From: Rhizobium sp. NLR16a
GTDB taxonomy: Bacteria > Pseudomonadota > Alphaproteobacteria > Rhizobiales > Rhizobiaceae
Length of the DNA stretch: 64,000 nucleotides
Assembly: GCF_017948245.1 (NCBI RefSeq)
Contig: NZ_CP072865.1
Coordinates: 2,257,501 to 2,321,500, forward strand
Direction of reading: 5' to 3'
This document shows, piece by piece, positions 8,939 to 19,292 of the stretch. Below the pieces are notes generated by a model. It was not told where the DNA came from. It did no database searches and saw nothing but the letters and a program-made list of their open reading frames with translations. Position numbers and translations under genes: made by a program. How positions within the stretch are numbered: position 1 is the stretch's first letter; every line of letters starts with the position of its first letter.

Positions 8939-9560
8939 TAAACCGCCACACCTTATTTATACCGCGATGGACCTGATATGGCCGGAACGGACGCCCGAGA
9001 GCGAAACGCCTTGCCGCCTGCCGAATCGCGGTCACCTGCCCCCGGTTTCTATGCGATTCGAAATCCATCAATATTATGGCACATTTGGCTTTTCCCTTGC
9101 TATTGTGACAGAGAAAACATACAACGCATTTTAGGGTAGAAGTGTTGACGGGATAGAGTCGCCGCAAGGGCTGCCAGCCAGATCTGGACCTGGCGCCACA
9201 TCGGTCATCGTCCGCCGTCTCATGCGCTTCAACCCGAGAACTGGATCCTGATTTTCCGGCATCTGTCGGAACTTCATTGGTGGATCAGCCACCACGCTCT
9301 CAGGGAGCAACCTCATCGGACCCGAACCGGGTCTTCGTATTTGTCGATCACGCTTGGTTGTTGATGGTTTCGCAGCAGGTTTTATCTGAAGTGCACAGGC
9401 CCCGGACCGAAACGGTTCCGGCTGCGGTCTGGCTGCTGCTCTCCCCTTCGCGTCAAGCGCGACTTTCATTATCCGGCGCGGCCACTGTGGACCGCATTCT
9501 TTCTGTTTCAACAGCAGTCGGGAATGCGCTCTCGCGGCCACGCCGAGGAGCACAGCTTAC
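8939..9560 (+). promoter_or_regulatory. Divergent amiC/rne region with probable long rne leader
   Basis: A 622-base gap lies between amiC and rne. RNase E mRNAs often carry long autoregulatory 5' leaders. The last 220 bases here have several possible hairpins (for example GACCG...CGGTC around 9401-9429). A GAGGAG ribosome binding site lies 10 bases before the rne ATG. The AT-rich stretch at about 9060-9130 is the most likely place for both promoters. I did not find a convincing single promoter or a protein-coding frame. Confidence 0.4.
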
Positions 9561-12428
9561 ATGGCAGACAAAATGCTTATCGATGCGTCTCACGAGGAAG
9601 AGACGCGCGTCGTTGTCGTTCGCGGGAACCGCATAGAAGAATTTGACTTCGAGTCGCAGCACAAGAAGCAGATCCGCGGCAATATCTATCTTGCAAAGGT
9701 AACGAGGGTCGAGCCCTCGCTGCAGGCCGCTTTCGTCGATTACGGCGGTAACCGGCACGGCTTCCTGGCCTTCGCCGAAATCCATCCCGATTACTACCAG
9801 ATCCCCCTCGCCGACCGTCAGGCGCTGCTTCGGGCCGAGGCCGAGGAGCACCGTCGCGACGAAGACGTCGAGCACGTCGAAACCGCGCCGATGGTCGATC
9901 TTTCGACCCAGGATCAGCCGGATGTCGGCATCGTGCCGACAGAGGCACCGGCTGCCGTAACGGAAGAGGCCGCGGCGGAAGAGATTGCCGTAACGGCAGA
10001 GGTGGCAGGATCACCTGAAGCCGCCGAGGAAGCGCCGGCCAAGAAGGCAAGGCCGCGCCGGAGCCGCAAGAAGGTTGCCGAAACGACGGCGACGGAAGAC
10101 GCCGTTCCGACAGACGTCGAAGCGGAAGGCGCTTCGGGTGTCGACAACGACGATGACGCCCCTGCCGGCGGCACGATGGCCGCGATGGTGGAAACCGACA
10201 CGATTTCCGAGGACATCGACACCAGCAAGCGTCGCCACGATGACGACGACGACGACGATGATCACGGCGAAGAGGAAGTCATCGAATCCGTTGGCGCCGA
10301 AGACGCAATGGAAGAGGTGCCGGACCGCGTGCAGCGCAAGCCGCGCAAGCAGTACCGCATCCAGGAAGTCATCAAGCGCCGCCAGATCCTGCTGGTTCAG
10401 GTCGCCAAGGAAGAGCGCGGCAACAAGGGTGCCGCTCTCACCACCTATCTCTCGCTTGCAGGCCGCTATTCGGTTCTGATGCCGAACACAGCGCGCGGCG
10501 GCGGCATTTCCCGCAAGATCACCAATCCGCAGGACCGCAAGCGCCTGAAGGAAATCGCCCGCATGCTCGAAGTGCCGCAAGGCATGGGCGTTATCCTGCG
10601 CACCGCCGGCGCCAACCGCACCAAGGTCGAGGTCAAGCGTGATTTCGAATATCTGATGCGCCTGTGGGAAAACGTCCGCACGCTGACGCTGGCGTCGACC
10701 GCTCCCTGCCTCGTCTATGAAGAAGGCTCGCTGATCAAGCGCTCGATCCGCGACCTCTACAACAAGGATATCGGCGAGATCATCGTTGCCGGTGAGGAAG
10801 GCTATCGTGAAGCGAAAGACTTCATGAAGATGCTGATGCCGAGCCATGCCAAGGTGGTTCAGCCCTACCGCGACATCCACCCGATCTTCTCGCGCTCCGG
10901 CATCGAGGCCCAGCTCGACCGCATGCTGCAGCCGCAGGTAACGCTGCGTTCCGGCGGCTACCTGATCATGAACCAGACGGAAGCGCTGGTTTCGATCGAC
11001 GTCAACTCCGGCCGCTCGACGCGCGAACACTCGATCGAGGACACTGCGCTGCAGACGAACCTCGAAGCCGCGGAAGAAATCGCCCGCCAGCTTCGCCTGC
11101 GCGACCTCGCCGGCCTGATCGTCATCGACTTCATCGACATGGAAGAAAAGCGCAACAACCGCGCCGTCGAGAAGAAGCTGAAGGAATGCCTGAAGAATGA
11201 CCGCGCCCGCATCCAGGTCGGCCGGATCTCGCATTTCGGCCTGCTCGAAATGTCGCGCCAGCGCATCCGCGCTTCAGTTCTCGAATCGACGACCCAGGTC
11301 TGCTCGCATTGCGGCGGCACCGGCCACGTCCGTTCACAGTCCTCCGTCGCCCTGCATGTGCTGCGTGGCATCGAGGAATATCTGCTCAAGAACACGACGC
11401 ACAACATCACCGTGCGCACGACGCCTGACATCGCGCTCTACCTGCTCAACCACAAGCGCCAGACGATCGTCGATTACGAAGCGCGTTTTGGCGTAGCGAT
11501 CATCATCGATGCCGATGGTTCGGTCGGCGCGCAGCACTTTGCGATCGACCGCGGCGAGCCCGTCGAAAACCCGGTCAAGATCGAAAGCCTCTTCAACTTC
11601 GCAGCCATCCCCGAGGATGAGGACGACGACATCGTTATCGAGGCTGATGAGGAAGAAGACGAAGATCTCGAGGAAAAGGCTGCCGCGACCGAACGTCCCG
11701 CTGCGGCGCGTTCGGAAGGCGAAGCTGAAGGCAACCGTAAGCGCAAGCGTCGCCGCCGCCGTCGTGGCCGCAACGGCAATGCCGAGCAGCCGGTAGCCGC
11801 TGCAGGCGAAGCCGGCGACGAAGAGGAAGATGCCGACGACGAGGGCGCTGAGGGCGACGAAACCGCCACCGCTGCACCCGAGAGCCGCGCCGAAAACGAG
11901 GAATCGCAGCGCCGCAAGCGCCGGCGCCGCGGCAAGCGCGGCGGTCGCCGCAACCGGGAGGACGGGTCCGAGCTGACGGCGAATGAAGCCGGCGAAGACA
12001 GTGGCAGCGAGGATGAAGACGACGGCACTTCGGATGACGTCGCTCCCGGTGAAGCCGCAATTGTCGAGACGGTTGCCGAACAGGCCAGGGAGAGCCAAGC
12101 TGTAACGGCTGCCGTCGAGGACGTGGGTGTCGTCGCCGAAGAGGTAAAGCCTGCCCGTGGCCGCGGCCGCCGGAAGCCCGCCGCAGCGCCGGTCGAAGAA
12201 CCGGTAGCGGAATCGGCACCAGCCGTAGAAGCAGAGCCGGAGGTGGTCGAAGCCTCGGCCGATCTCGCAACGCCCGCGCAGGAGGAAGCAAAGCCGGTTC
12301 GCGCCAACCGCGAATCCAATATTTCTTCCTCAGAGCCGACGGTGAAATCCACCCGCAGCGAAACAACCGAAAGCGATGACAGCAAGCCGAAGAAAGCCGG
12401 CTGGTGGCAACGCCGTGGCTTCTTTTGA
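9561..12428 (+). CDS. rne: Ribonuclease E
   Basis: The main endoribonuclease for mRNA decay and rRNA/tRNA processing, and scaffold of the degradosome. Of 955 residues, about 35-285 hold the S1 RNA-binding domain, split by a roughly 190-residue insertion that is Ala/Glu/Asp-rich (with eight consecutive Asp), as in other alphaproteobacterial RNase E. The catalytic core follows, with DVNSGRSTREHSIEDTALQT and LIVIDFIDMEE carrying the two magnesium-binding Asp. The zinc-link CSHCGGTG comes next. From about residue 690 the tail is low complexity, with Arg-rich blocks ([27 protein letters not shown]) for RNA binding between acidic stretches. It ends in the short motif AGWWQRRGFF, plausibly a partner-binding site. 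A strong terminator follows. Confidence 0.96.
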   Translation: MADKMLIDASHEEETRVVVVRGNRIEEFDFESQHKKQIRGNIYLAKVTRVEPSLQAAFVDYGGNRHGFLAFAEIHPDYYQIPLADRQALLRAEAEEHRRDEDVEHVETAPMVDLSTQDQPDVGIVPTEAPAAVTEEAAAEEIAVTAEVAGSPEAAEEAPAKKARPRRSRKKVAETTATEDAVPTDVEAEGASGVDNDDDAPAGGTMAAMVETDTISEDIDTSKRRHDDDDDDDDHGEEEVIESVGAEDAMEEVPDRVQRKPRKQYRIQEVIKRRQILLVQVAKEERGNKGAALTTYLSLAGRYSVLMPNTARGGGISRKITNPQDRKRLKEIARMLEVPQGMGVILRTAGANRTKVEVKRDFEYLMRLWENVRTLTLASTAPCLVYEEGSLIKRSIRDLYNKDIGEIIVAGEEGYREAKDFMKMLMPSHAKVVQPYRDIHPIFSRSGIEAQLDRMLQPQVTLRSGGYLIMNQTEALVSIDVNSGRSTREHSIEDTALQTNLEAAEEIARQLRLRDLAGLIVIDFIDMEEKRNNRAVEKKLKECLKNDRARIQVGRISHFGLLEMSRQRIRASVLESTTQVCSHCGGTGHVRSQSSVALHVLRGIEEYLLKNTTHNITVRTTPDIALYLLNHKRQTIVDYEARFGVAIIIDADGSVGAQHFAIDRGEPVENPVKIESLFNFAAIPEDEDDDIVIEADEEEDEDLEEKAAATERPAAARSEGEAEGNRKRKRRRRRRGRNGNAEQPVAAAGEAGDEEEDADDEGAEGDETATAAPESRAENEESQRRKRRRRGKRGGRRNREDGSELTANEAGEDSGSEDEDDGTSDDVAPGEAAIVETVAEQARESQAVTAAVEDVGVVAEEVKPARGRGRRKPAAAPVEEPVAESAPAVEAEPEVVEASADLATPAQEEAKPVRANRESNISSSEPTVKSTRSETTESDDSKPKKAGWWQRRGFF

Positions 12429-12456
12429 ACGCTGATTTTCGGACGTAAATGACGAT

Positions 12457-12487
12457 AATCCGGCCGTGGCGACGCGGCCGGATTTTT
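12457..12487 (+). terminator. Rho-independent terminator of rne
   Basis: A perfect 10-bp stem, AATCCGGCCG with CGGCCGGATT, has an 8-base loop and is followed by a T-rich tail at 83-87. It starts about 28 bases after the rne stop. Confidence 0.9.
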
Positions 12488-12571
12488 GTTTATGGCGGCA
12501 GCATCAGCATTGATCTTGAACCCGTGGGGCTGATGTGTATCTTTTACGAAGGTTATACACATGAGGAAAAA

Positions 12572-12793
12572 ATGCGGACGAATATAGATATCGATGATGC
12601 CTTGCTCGCCGCAGCGATGACCGCCACGGGGTTGGCGACGAAAAAAGCTACTATCGAACAGGCCCTCAGAAGCCTCGTCGACAGGCACCGCAGAAAAAAT
12701 GCGATCGCAAATCTCTCGGGAATCGGCTGGGAGGGTGATCTGGAAGGGATGCGCCGCGATCGACCGGACGAAACCAGTGATCGTCGTCGATAG
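12572..12793 (+). CDS. vapB: VapB-type antitoxin
   Basis: A 73-residue protein starting at ATG 12572 behind GAGG. The N-terminus MRTNIDIDDALLAAAMTATG and following TKKATIEQALRSLVDRH match the ribbon-helix-helix fold of the VapB family (type II antitoxin, COG5450-like). It should bind its own operator and neutralise the toxin through its C-terminal part (IGWEGDLEGMRRDRPDE). It overlaps the toxin start by 17 bases, the usual arrangement for coupled translation. The longer upstream frame from 12449 is not needed, since it crosses the rne terminator. Confidence 0.85.
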   Translation: MRTNIDIDDALLAAAMTATGLATKKATIEQALRSLVDRHRRKNAIANLSGIGWEGDLEGMRRDRPDETSDRRR

Positions 12794-13166
12794 TTCGGTC
12801 TGGATTGCGCATCTACGCGGGATGGAAAACGCCGCCAGACGACGTCTGCAGAATATCGAAGATCCGCTGGAGATTCTTGTTGGCGATCTTATTCTTATGG
12901 AGGTCCTCCAAGGCGCGCGCAATGACCGCCATGCAACCACCATCGAAGCGAATTTGCGCCAATTCACGATCCGTCCGATGCTTGACGACAGCCTCGCCGT
13001 CAGGGCAGCCCGTAATTATCGCCTGCTGCGGGAACGCGGTATCACAGTGCGCAAGATCATCGACGTAATCATTGGCACATTCTGCATTCAAGAAGGCCAC
13101 TCGCTCTTGCACGATGATAGTGATTTCGATCCCATGGCCGAGCATCTCGGTCTCAGGATCGCCTGA
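12777..13166 (+). CDS. vapC: VapC-type PIN-domain toxin
   Basis: A 129-residue PIN ribonuclease read from GTG 12777. This start makes the protein begin VIVVDSSVWIAHLRG, the standard VapC N-terminus, and no earlier start is needed. The acidic active-site residues are visible: Asp in VVDSSVW, Glu in LILMEVLQGA, Asp in KIIDVIIGTFC, and Asp in LLHDDSDFD. VapC enzymes cut tRNA or rRNA when the antitoxin is lost. It forms a toxin-antitoxin operon with the upstream vapB. Its right end is 12 bases from the convergent aidB-like gene. Confidence 0.88.
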   Translation: MIVVDSSVWIAHLRGMENAARRRLQNIEDPLEILVGDLILMEVLQGARNDRHATTIEANLRQFTIRPMLDDSLAVRAARNYRLLRERGITVRKIIDVIIGTFCIQEGHSLLHDDSDFDPMAEHLGLRIA

Positions 13167-13178
13167 TCGCCCTTGCGA

Positions 13179-14837
13179 TCAGGCCGCCGGCGGGTAGAGC
13201 AGATCGACGATGTAGCTGGCGTCGAAACGGGAATCGAGCATGCCGTAAGTGGAGCGCCAGCCGCCGGCAAGGCGTGTCTCGATGAAGGCATCGGCGATGC
13301 GCCCTGCTCCAAGCCGATAGAGTTCCGCCGCGCCGGCGGCAAGTGCCAGTTGCTCGACGAGCAGGCGCGCCGCGCCCTCGTCCTGTTCGCAAAGCGCGAT
13401 TGCGGCGCGTAACACGTCGATCGTTTTCTTGCCGGCGGGGCCGAGATCGCGCGCGAGGCCCGCAAAAACTGTCTCGAACAGATCCTTGCCACGGTTGAGC
13501 ACGCGCAGCACATCCAGCGCCATCACGTTGCCGGAGCCTTCCCAGATGGCGTTGACGGGGGCCTCGCGGTAATGGCGGGCGATCGGGCGCTCCTCGATGT
13601 AACCGTTGCCGCCGATGCATTCCATCGCCTCATAGATCAGCGAGGGCGCGATCTTGCAGCACCAGTATTTGGCGACAGGCGTCATGACGCGGGCATAGGC
13701 CGCTTCTTCGGCATTGCCGCGCGCCTTGTCGAAAGCATCGGCCAAGCGGAAGGACAGCGCGGTAGCGGCAGCGACGTCGAGCGCCATGTCGGCGAGCACG
13801 CGCGTCATGATCGGCTGGTTGACGAGCATCCTGCCGAAGACGCTGCGGCCGCGCGTATGATGCACGGCCTCGGCAAGCGAGGCGCGCATGATGCCTGATG
13901 AGGCCAGCGCGCAATCAAGCCGCGTCAGCGTCACCATGTCGAGGATGGTGCGGATGCCGGCATCCGGGCCGCCGAGCAGGAAACCGAAGGTATCGGTGAA
14001 CTCAACCTCGGAAGAGGCGTTCGAGCGGTTGCCGACCTTGTCCTTCAGTCGCTGGAACTGCAGTCCGTTGGCGGACCCGTCCTCCAGCAGGCGCGGCACC
14101 AGGAAGCAGCCCATGCCCTCCTTCGTCTGCGCCAGCATGATGAAGGCATCGCTCATTGGAGCCGACATGAACCATTTGTGGCCGGAGAGCCGATAGATGC
14201 CTTCGCTGACCTTTTCAGCCGCACTCCGGTTGGCCCTGACATCGGTGCCGCCCTGCTTTTCGGTCATGCCCATGCCGATGGTCACCGCGGATTTCTGCAT
14301 GGCGGGCCGGTTGGACGAATCATATTTGCGCGACAGGATCTTCGGCGCCCAGTCCTTCTGCACCGCAGGGGACGCCGACAGCGCAGCCACCGAAGCGCTC
14401 GTCATCGTCAGCGGGCAGAGATGGCCGGATTCCAGCTGTGCCGTCAGGTAAAATCGCGCGGCGCGGACCTTGTGGCCCGCGTCCTTCGCCTCGATATCGG
14501 CCTGCGGATCCCAGACAGAGGAATGCAGGCCGACCGACATGGAGCGGCGCATCAGCGCGTGCCAGGCGGGATGAAACTCGACGACGTCGAGACGCTCGCC
14601 GCGCGGACCATGGGTGCGCAGCTGTGGCGCGCCCTGGTTTGCCATGCGCGCGAGCTCCTGCGCCTCCGGCGAGGTGACGTAGCGACCGATATTTTCCAGG
14701 TCTTCACGGATGCCGCGCGGCAAGGCCGCCGTCAGATCGACGATCAGCGGATCGGATCGATAGGCATTGATGCCGGACCACAGGCTCGGCTGGTTGAGTT
14801 CTGCGAGTTTGTCGTCAGTCCGGTTTGCGGAGGTCAT
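13179..14837 (-). CDS. aidB: AidB-like acyl-CoA dehydrogenase family protein
   Basis: A 552-residue flavoprotein of the acyl-CoA dehydrogenase superfamily, with the long N-terminal extension of E. coli AidB (NQPSLWSGINAYRSDPL..., FHPAWHALMRRSM). FAD-binding and C-terminal signatures are present: GMGMTEKQGGTDVRAN, GHKWFMSAP, and WEGSGNVMALDVLRVL. AidB is linked to the adaptive response to alkylation damage in E. coli. Whether this copy has that role is inference. No ada-like gene is in the window. The frame is intact and of family length. It is convergent with vapBC and divergent from pyrB. Confidence 0.85.
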   Translation of the reverse strand: MTSANRTDDKLAELNQPSLWSGINAYRSDPLIVDLTAALPRGIREDLENIGRYVTSPEAQELARMANQGAPQLRTHGPRGERLDVVEFHPAWHALMRRSMSVGLHSSVWDPQADIEAKDAGHKVRAARFYLTAQLESGHLCPLTMTSASVAALSASPAVQKDWAPKILSRKYDSSNRPAMQKSAVTIGMGMTEKQGGTDVRANRSAAEKVSEGIYRLSGHKWFMSAPMSDAFIMLAQTKEGMGCFLVPRLLEDGSANGLQFQRLKDKVGNRSNASSEVEFTDTFGFLLGGPDAGIRTILDMVTLTRLDCALASSGIMRASLAEAVHHTRGRSVFGRMLVNQPIMTRVLADMALDVAAATALSFRLADAFDKARGNAEEAAYARVMTPVAKYWCCKIAPSLIYEAMECIGGNGYIEERPIARHYREAPVNAIWEGSGNVMALDVLRVLNRGKDLFETVFAGLARDLGPAGKKTIDVLRAAIALCEQDEGAARLLVEQLALAAGAAELYRLGAGRIADAFIETRLAGGWRSTYGMLDSRFDASYIVDLLYPPAA

Positions 14838-15015
14838 TGTTCGCTTCTAGTGCAAGAACCCGGCAAGGAAAACCGGAAGTTATGATTCGCTTTATTCTGC
14901 TCTATCGGAATTCAAGCGAAAATGCATGGGGACATAAGCCTTTGCCCACAGCGCGTGCTTGCCCCAGCGGGCGGCACTCATTATAGACCCGCAAGAGACA
15001 GCAAGAGGCAGGGTC

Positions 15016-15972
15016 ATGGTCTTTTTCCCCCACCGCCACCTCATCGGCATCAAGGGCCTCACCGAGCAGGATATCACCTATCTTCTCGACAAGGCCGACG
15101 AAGCCGTCAAGATCAGCCGCCAGAGAGAAAAGAAGACGTCGACGCTGCGCGGACTGACGCAGATCAACCTCTTCTTCGAGGCATCGACCCGCACACAGGC
15201 CTCCTTCGAGCTTGCCGGCAAGCGGCTCGGCGCCGACGTGATGAACATGTCGGTCGGTAATTCCTCGGTGAAGAAAGGCGAGACGCTGATCGATACGGCG
15301 ATGACGCTGAATGCGATGCGCCCCGACGTGCTGGTGATCCGCCATTCAAGCGCCGGGGCGGCTGCACTTCTTGCCCAGAAAGTCTCCTGCTCGGTCGTCA
15401 ATGCCGGCGACGGGCAGCACGAACACCCGACCCAGGCGCTGCTCGACGCGCTGACGATCCGCCGCGCCAAAGGCAAGCTTTCGCGCATCATCGTGGCGAT
15501 CTGCGGCGACGTGCTGCACTCGCGCGTGGCGCGCTCCAATATCCTGCTGCTTAACGCGATGGGCGCACGCGTGCGCGTCGTCGCGCCCGCCACCCTCCTG
15601 CCCGCCGGCATCGCCGAGATGGGCGTCGAGGTGTTCCACTCGATGAAGGAAGGATTGAAGGACGCCGACGTCGTGATGATGCTGCGGCTGCAGCGCGAAC
15701 GCATGTCCGGCGCCTTTGTGCCGTCGGTGCGCGAGTATTATCACTTCTACGGACTCGACGCCGAAACGCTGAAAGCAGCGAAGGATGATGCGCTGGTCAT
15801 GCACCCCGGGCCGATGAACCGCGGCGTCGAGATCGCCTCCGAGGTGGCCGATGGTCCGCAGAGCGTGATCGCCGAACAAGTGGAAATGGGGGTCGCCGTG
15901 CGCATGGCCGTCATGGAGACGCTGCTCGTCTCGCAGAACCAAGGTCCCCGAACCGACGGAATGATGGCATGA
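15016..15972 (+). CDS. pyrB: Aspartate carbamoyltransferase catalytic chain
   Basis: Second step of pyrimidine synthesis: carbamoyl phosphate plus aspartate to N-carbamoyl-aspartate. From ATG 15016 (behind AGAGGCAGGG) the product is 318 residues and begins [15 protein letters not shown]. Signatures are [20 protein letters not shown] (STRT carbamoyl-phosphate loop), [22 protein letters not shown], and [11 protein letters not shown]. The upstream in-frame Met at 14959 adds 19 residues that do not resemble the family. It overlaps the following pyrC-like gene by 4 bases, so the two are translated together, as expected if their products form one complex. Confidence 0.95.
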   Translation: MVFFPHRHLIGIKGLTEQDITYLLDKADEAVKISRQREKKTSTLRGLTQINLFFEASTRTQASFELAGKRLGADVMNMSVGNSSVKKGETLIDTAMTLNAMRPDVLVIRHSSAGAAALLAQKVSCSVVNAGDGQHEHPTQALLDALTIRRAKGKLSRIIVAICGDVLHSRVARSNILLLNAMGARVRVVAPATLLPAGIAEMGVEVFHSMKEGLKDADVVMMLRLQRERMSGAFVPSVREYYHFYGLDAETLKAAKDDALVMHPGPMNRGVEIASEVADGPQSVIAEQVEMGVAVRMAVMETLLVSQNQGPRTDGMMA

Positions 15973-17258
15973 GCAGCTCGATCGTCCTCAAGAATGTCCG
16001 CATCGTCGATCCCTCGCGCAGTCTCGACGAGATCGGAACGATCATCGCTAAAAACGGCGTGATTATTGCCGCCGGCAGCGAGGCGCAGAACCAGGGTGCG
16101 CCGGAAGGCGCCGCCGTGCGCGACTGCACCGGCCTCGTGGCAACGCCAGGCCTCGTCGATGCGCGCGTCCATATCGGCGAGCCCGGCGGCGAGCACCGCG
16201 AGACGATCGCCTCGGCGAGCCGGGCGGCGGCAGCCGGCGGCATCACCTCGATCATCATGATGCCGGACACCGATCCCGTCATCGACGACATCGCACTCGT
16301 CGAATTCGTCAAGAAGACGGCGCGGGACACGGCGGCCGTCAACGTCTATCCGGCAGCCGCCCTCACCAAGGGTCTTGCCGGCGAGGAGATGACGGAAATC
16401 GGCCTGTTGATGCAGGCGGGCGCGGTCGCCTTCACCGATGCCCATTCCAGCGTCCATAACACACAGGTGCTGCGCCGGATCATGACCTATGCTCGCGAAT
16501 TCGGCGCCGTCATCTCCTGCGAGACCCGCGACAAATATCTCGGCGCCAATGGCGTCATGCACGAGGGACTTTTCGCCAGCTGGCTGGGGCTCTCCGGCAT
16601 TCCGAAGGAAGCCGAGCTGATCCCCCTCGAACGCGATCTCAGGGTGGCAGAGCTGACGCGCGGCCGTTATCACGCTGCGATGATCTCCGTCCCCGAATCG
16701 GTCGAGGCCATCGAACGCGCCCGCAGCCGTGGCGCCAAGGTGACCTCGGGCATCTCGATCAACAATCTGGCGCTCAACGAGAACGACATCGGCGAATACC
16801 GCACCTTCTTCAAGCTCTATCCGCCACTGCGCCCGGAGGACGACCGAGTCGCCATGGCCGAGGCGCTTGCCAACGGTGCGATCGACATCATCGTCTCCTC
16901 GCACGACCCGCAGGACGTCGACACGAAGCGCCTGCCGTTCGCAGAGGCAGCCGATGGCGCGGTCGGACTGGAAACGATGCTGGCGGCGGCTCTCAGGCTT
17001 CATCATGGCGGCCAGGTCAGCCTGATGCGGCTGATCGACGCCATGTCCACACGCCCAGCTCAGATTTTCGGTCTCAATGCCGGCACGCTGAAGCCGGGTG
17101 CGCCAGCCGATATCACGCTCATCGATCTCGATGAGCCTTGGCTTGTCACCAAAGACATGCTTCTCTCCCGCTCGAAGAATACACCGTTCGAGGACGCGCG
17201 CTTCAGCGGGCGGGCAGTCGCGACATACGTCTCGGGAAAGCCTGTTCACGCACTTTGA
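15969..17258 (+). CDS. pyrC: Dihydroorotase homologue lacking metal ligands (PyrC', pseudo-dihydroorotase)
   Basis: A 429-residue member of the cyclic amidohydrolase family, 4 bases overlapping pyrB. Fold landmarks are present ([52 protein letters not shown]), but the zinc-binding set is degraded. The family HxH motif reads RVH. The Arg of HLREPG is Gly. The His of the HCED segment is Cys (SCETRD). The PHHL motif is [14 protein letters not shown] reads SSHDPQ, so the catalytic Asp is Ser. This matches the inactive PyrC' of Pseudomonas, which serves as a structural partner of the PyrB ATCase. A functional dihydroorotase should then be encoded elsewhere. The catalytic loss is read from sequence, the structural role is inference. 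Confidence 0.85.
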   Translation: MSSSIVLKNVRIVDPSRSLDEIGTIIAKNGVIIAAGSEAQNQGAPEGAAVRDCTGLVATPGLVDARVHIGEPGGEHRETIASASRAAAAGGITSIIMMPDTDPVIDDIALVEFVKKTARDTAAVNVYPAAALTKGLAGEEMTEIGLLMQAGAVAFTDAHSSVHNTQVLRRIMTYAREFGAVISCETRDKYLGANGVMHEGLFASWLGLSGIPKEAELIPLERDLRVAELTRGRYHAAMISVPESVEAIERARSRGAKVTSGISINNLALNENDIGEYRTFFKLYPPLRPEDDRVAMAEALANGAIDIIVSSHDPQDVDTKRLPFAEAADGAVGLETMLAAALRLHHGGQVSLMRLIDAMSTRPAQIFGLNAGTLKPGAPADITLIDLDEPWLVTKDMLLSRSKNTPFEDARFSGRAVATYVSGKPVHAL

Positions 17259-17300
17259 GAGACGGCTGGAACGGTAAGCTACGGAGGGCTGAGGGGGCAC

Positions 17301-17921
17301 ATGTTATCCAATCTCATGTCATGGCAGATCACGCTGCCGATCGCACTTGCGGCGGCCGTTATCGGCTATCTCTTCGGCTCAATCCCTTTCGGCCTGATCC
17401 TCACCCGGGCCGCCGGCCTGGGCGATGTGCGCAGCATCGGCTCCGGCAATATCGGCGCGACCAATGTGCTGAGAACCGGAAACCGCAAGCTCGCCGCCGC
17501 GACGCTGCTGCTCGATGCACTGAAGGCGTCGACGGCAGCCTGGGTTGTCGGATATTTCCTCGGTGAGGAGGCCGCGATCATCGCCGGCTTCTTCGCCTTC
17601 ATCGGCCATCTCTTCCCCGTCTGGATCGGCTTCAAGGGCGGCAAGGGTGTCGCCACCTATATCGGCACGCTTGTCGGCGTCGCGCCGATCATGGTGGTGC
17701 TCTTCGCCGCCGTCTGGCTCGCGGTCGCCGTCACCACCCGCTATTCCTCGCTGTCGGCCCTCGTCGCCATGCTCGTCATCCCAATCGCACTGTGGATCCT
17801 CGGCAATGAAAAGGTCGCGGCCGTCATGGCGATCATGACGCTCATCTCCTACTGGAAGCACAAGGCAAATATTTCACGCCTGATGGGCGGAACGGAAAGC
17901 AAGATCGGGGCGAAAGGATAA
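17301..17921 (+). CDS. plsY: Acyl phosphate:glycerol-3-phosphate acyltransferase
   Basis: An inner-membrane enzyme that makes lysophosphatidic acid from acyl-phosphate and glycerol-3-phosphate, the first step of phospholipid synthesis. The 206-residue protein has about five membrane segments. Motif 1 is [17 protein letters not shown] (about 40-56). Motifs 2 and 3 lie in [19 protein letters not shown] (about 100-118). The TAA shares a base with the ATG of dprA. It sits 42 bases after the pyrC-like gene, so the four genes pyrB to dprA may be one operon. Confidence 0.94.
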   Translation: MLSNLMSWQITLPIALAAAVIGYLFGSIPFGLILTRAAGLGDVRSIGSGNIGATNVLRTGNRKLAAATLLLDALKASTAAWVVGYFLGEEAAIIAGFFAFIGHLFPVWIGFKGGKGVATYIGTLVGVAPIMVVLFAAVWLAVAVTTRYSSLSALVAMLVIPIALWILGNEKVAAVMAIMTLISYWKHKANISRLMGGTESKIGAKG

Positions 17922-19063
17922 TGGACGCGCCGAGCGCGGAATCAACAGGTACGGTGCTAAGCGAAAGGCAGAGGATTGCCTGGCTGCGCCTGATCCGTTC
18001 CGACAATGTCGGCCCTGCAACCTTCCGCGATCTTATCGATCATTTCGGTTCGGCTGAGGCCGCACTCGCGGCGCTGCCGGAGCTTTCAGCGCGCGGCGGC
18101 GCGACACGGGCCATCCGCATTGCCAGCGAAGCCGAGGCGCACCGGGAACTGGAGGCGGCGCATCGTTTCGGCGCCCGCTTTATCGGCATTGGCGAGCCGG
18201 ACTATCCGCAGGCGCTGAAACAGATCGACGGCGCGCCGCCGCTTCTTGCGGTCAAGGGCGCACTCGCTGCCGCCAAACGACCGGCCGTCGGCATCGTCGG
18301 CTCCCGTAACGCGTCGGCCGCAGGCACCAAATTCGCGGCGATGGTGGCGCGCGACTGCGGTCGGGCGGGTTATACGGTGATCTCCGGCCTGGCGCGCGGC
18401 ATCGACACGGCAGCGCATCGGGCAAGCCTCGGCACGGGCACGATCGCCGCCCTTGCCGGCGGTCTCGACAAGCCCTACCCGCCGGAGAATCTCGGCCTCA
18501 TCGAAGAGATAACCGGCGGCAACGGCCTGGCGGTGAGCGAGATGCCCTTCGGCTGGGAGCCGCGCGCCCGCGATTTCCCGCGCCGGAACCGGCTGATTGC
18601 CGGCATCGCACTTGGCGTGGTGATCATCGAGGCGGCGATGCGCTCGGGCTCGCTGATCACGGCGCGCCTCGCCGGCGAGTTCGGCCGCCTGGTGTTTGCC
18701 GTGCCCGGCTCGCCGCTCGATCCGCGCTGTCACGGCACCAACGGCCTGCTCAAGGACGGCGCTTCGATCGTTACCGAACCTGCCGATATCATCGAAGCCC
18801 TGGCGCCGCTTGCGCAACTTGACCTCTTCCCTTTGTCGATGGCGGAAGAGCCGGCACGCGAGAGCCGGGCAATGACGATGCCACCCGGCGATTCGGACCG
18901 GATGCGCATCATCGGCGCGCTCGGGCCGACGCCGGTCGAGATCGACGACGTCATCCGCCACACCGGCCTTCCGGCATCCGCGGTCTATCTCATCCTTCTG
19001 GAACTCGATATATCAGGCAGGCTGCATCGGCATCAGGGCGGTCTCGTCTCGCTTTCCGATTGA
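17921..19063 (+). CDS. dprA: DNA processing protein DprA (Smf)
   Basis: A single-stranded DNA-binding protein that loads RecA on incoming DNA. The 380-residue frame has an N-terminal region, a Rossmann-like core with [28 protein letters not shown] and [12 protein letters not shown], and a C-terminal winged-helix domain (about 300-375, ending [19 protein letters not shown]). Rhizobia are not generally known as naturally competent, so the role could be in plasmid or chromosomal recombination. The start overlaps plsY by one base. Confidence 0.93.
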   Translation: MDAPSAESTGTVLSERQRIAWLRLIRSDNVGPATFRDLIDHFGSAEAALAALPELSARGGATRAIRIASEAEAHRELEAAHRFGARFIGIGEPDYPQALKQIDGAPPLLAVKGALAAAKRPAVGIVGSRNASAAGTKFAAMVARDCGRAGYTVISGLARGIDTAAHRASLGTGTIAALAGGLDKPYPPENLGLIEEITGGNGLAVSEMPFGWEPRARDFPRRNRLIAGIALGVVIIEAAMRSGSLITARLAGEFGRLVFAVPGSPLDPRCHGTNGLLKDGASIVTEPADIIEALAPLAQLDLFPLSMAEEPARESRAMTMPPGDSDRMRIIGALGPTPVEIDDVIRHTGLPASAVYLILLELDISGRLHRHQGGLVSLSD

Positions 19064-19292
19064 TGCTTGCGGGGAACGGGGAAACTGCGTGTTGAAAAAC
19101 CGCACTGACGCAATTTAAAATTGTTTTCTGCTGCAAATCTTGGTTCGCTTGCACCGTACGCAAGAAGTAAAATTGTAGCAAACCCCTTGACCGCAGCGAT
19201 TTCCCTGTCCATGTCGGAGGGCCGGTATCCAAGTTACGGTGCGTGTTGCGCTGGCCCCCAAGCTGGCGTGGTTTCTTTTTTAGAGAATCATC

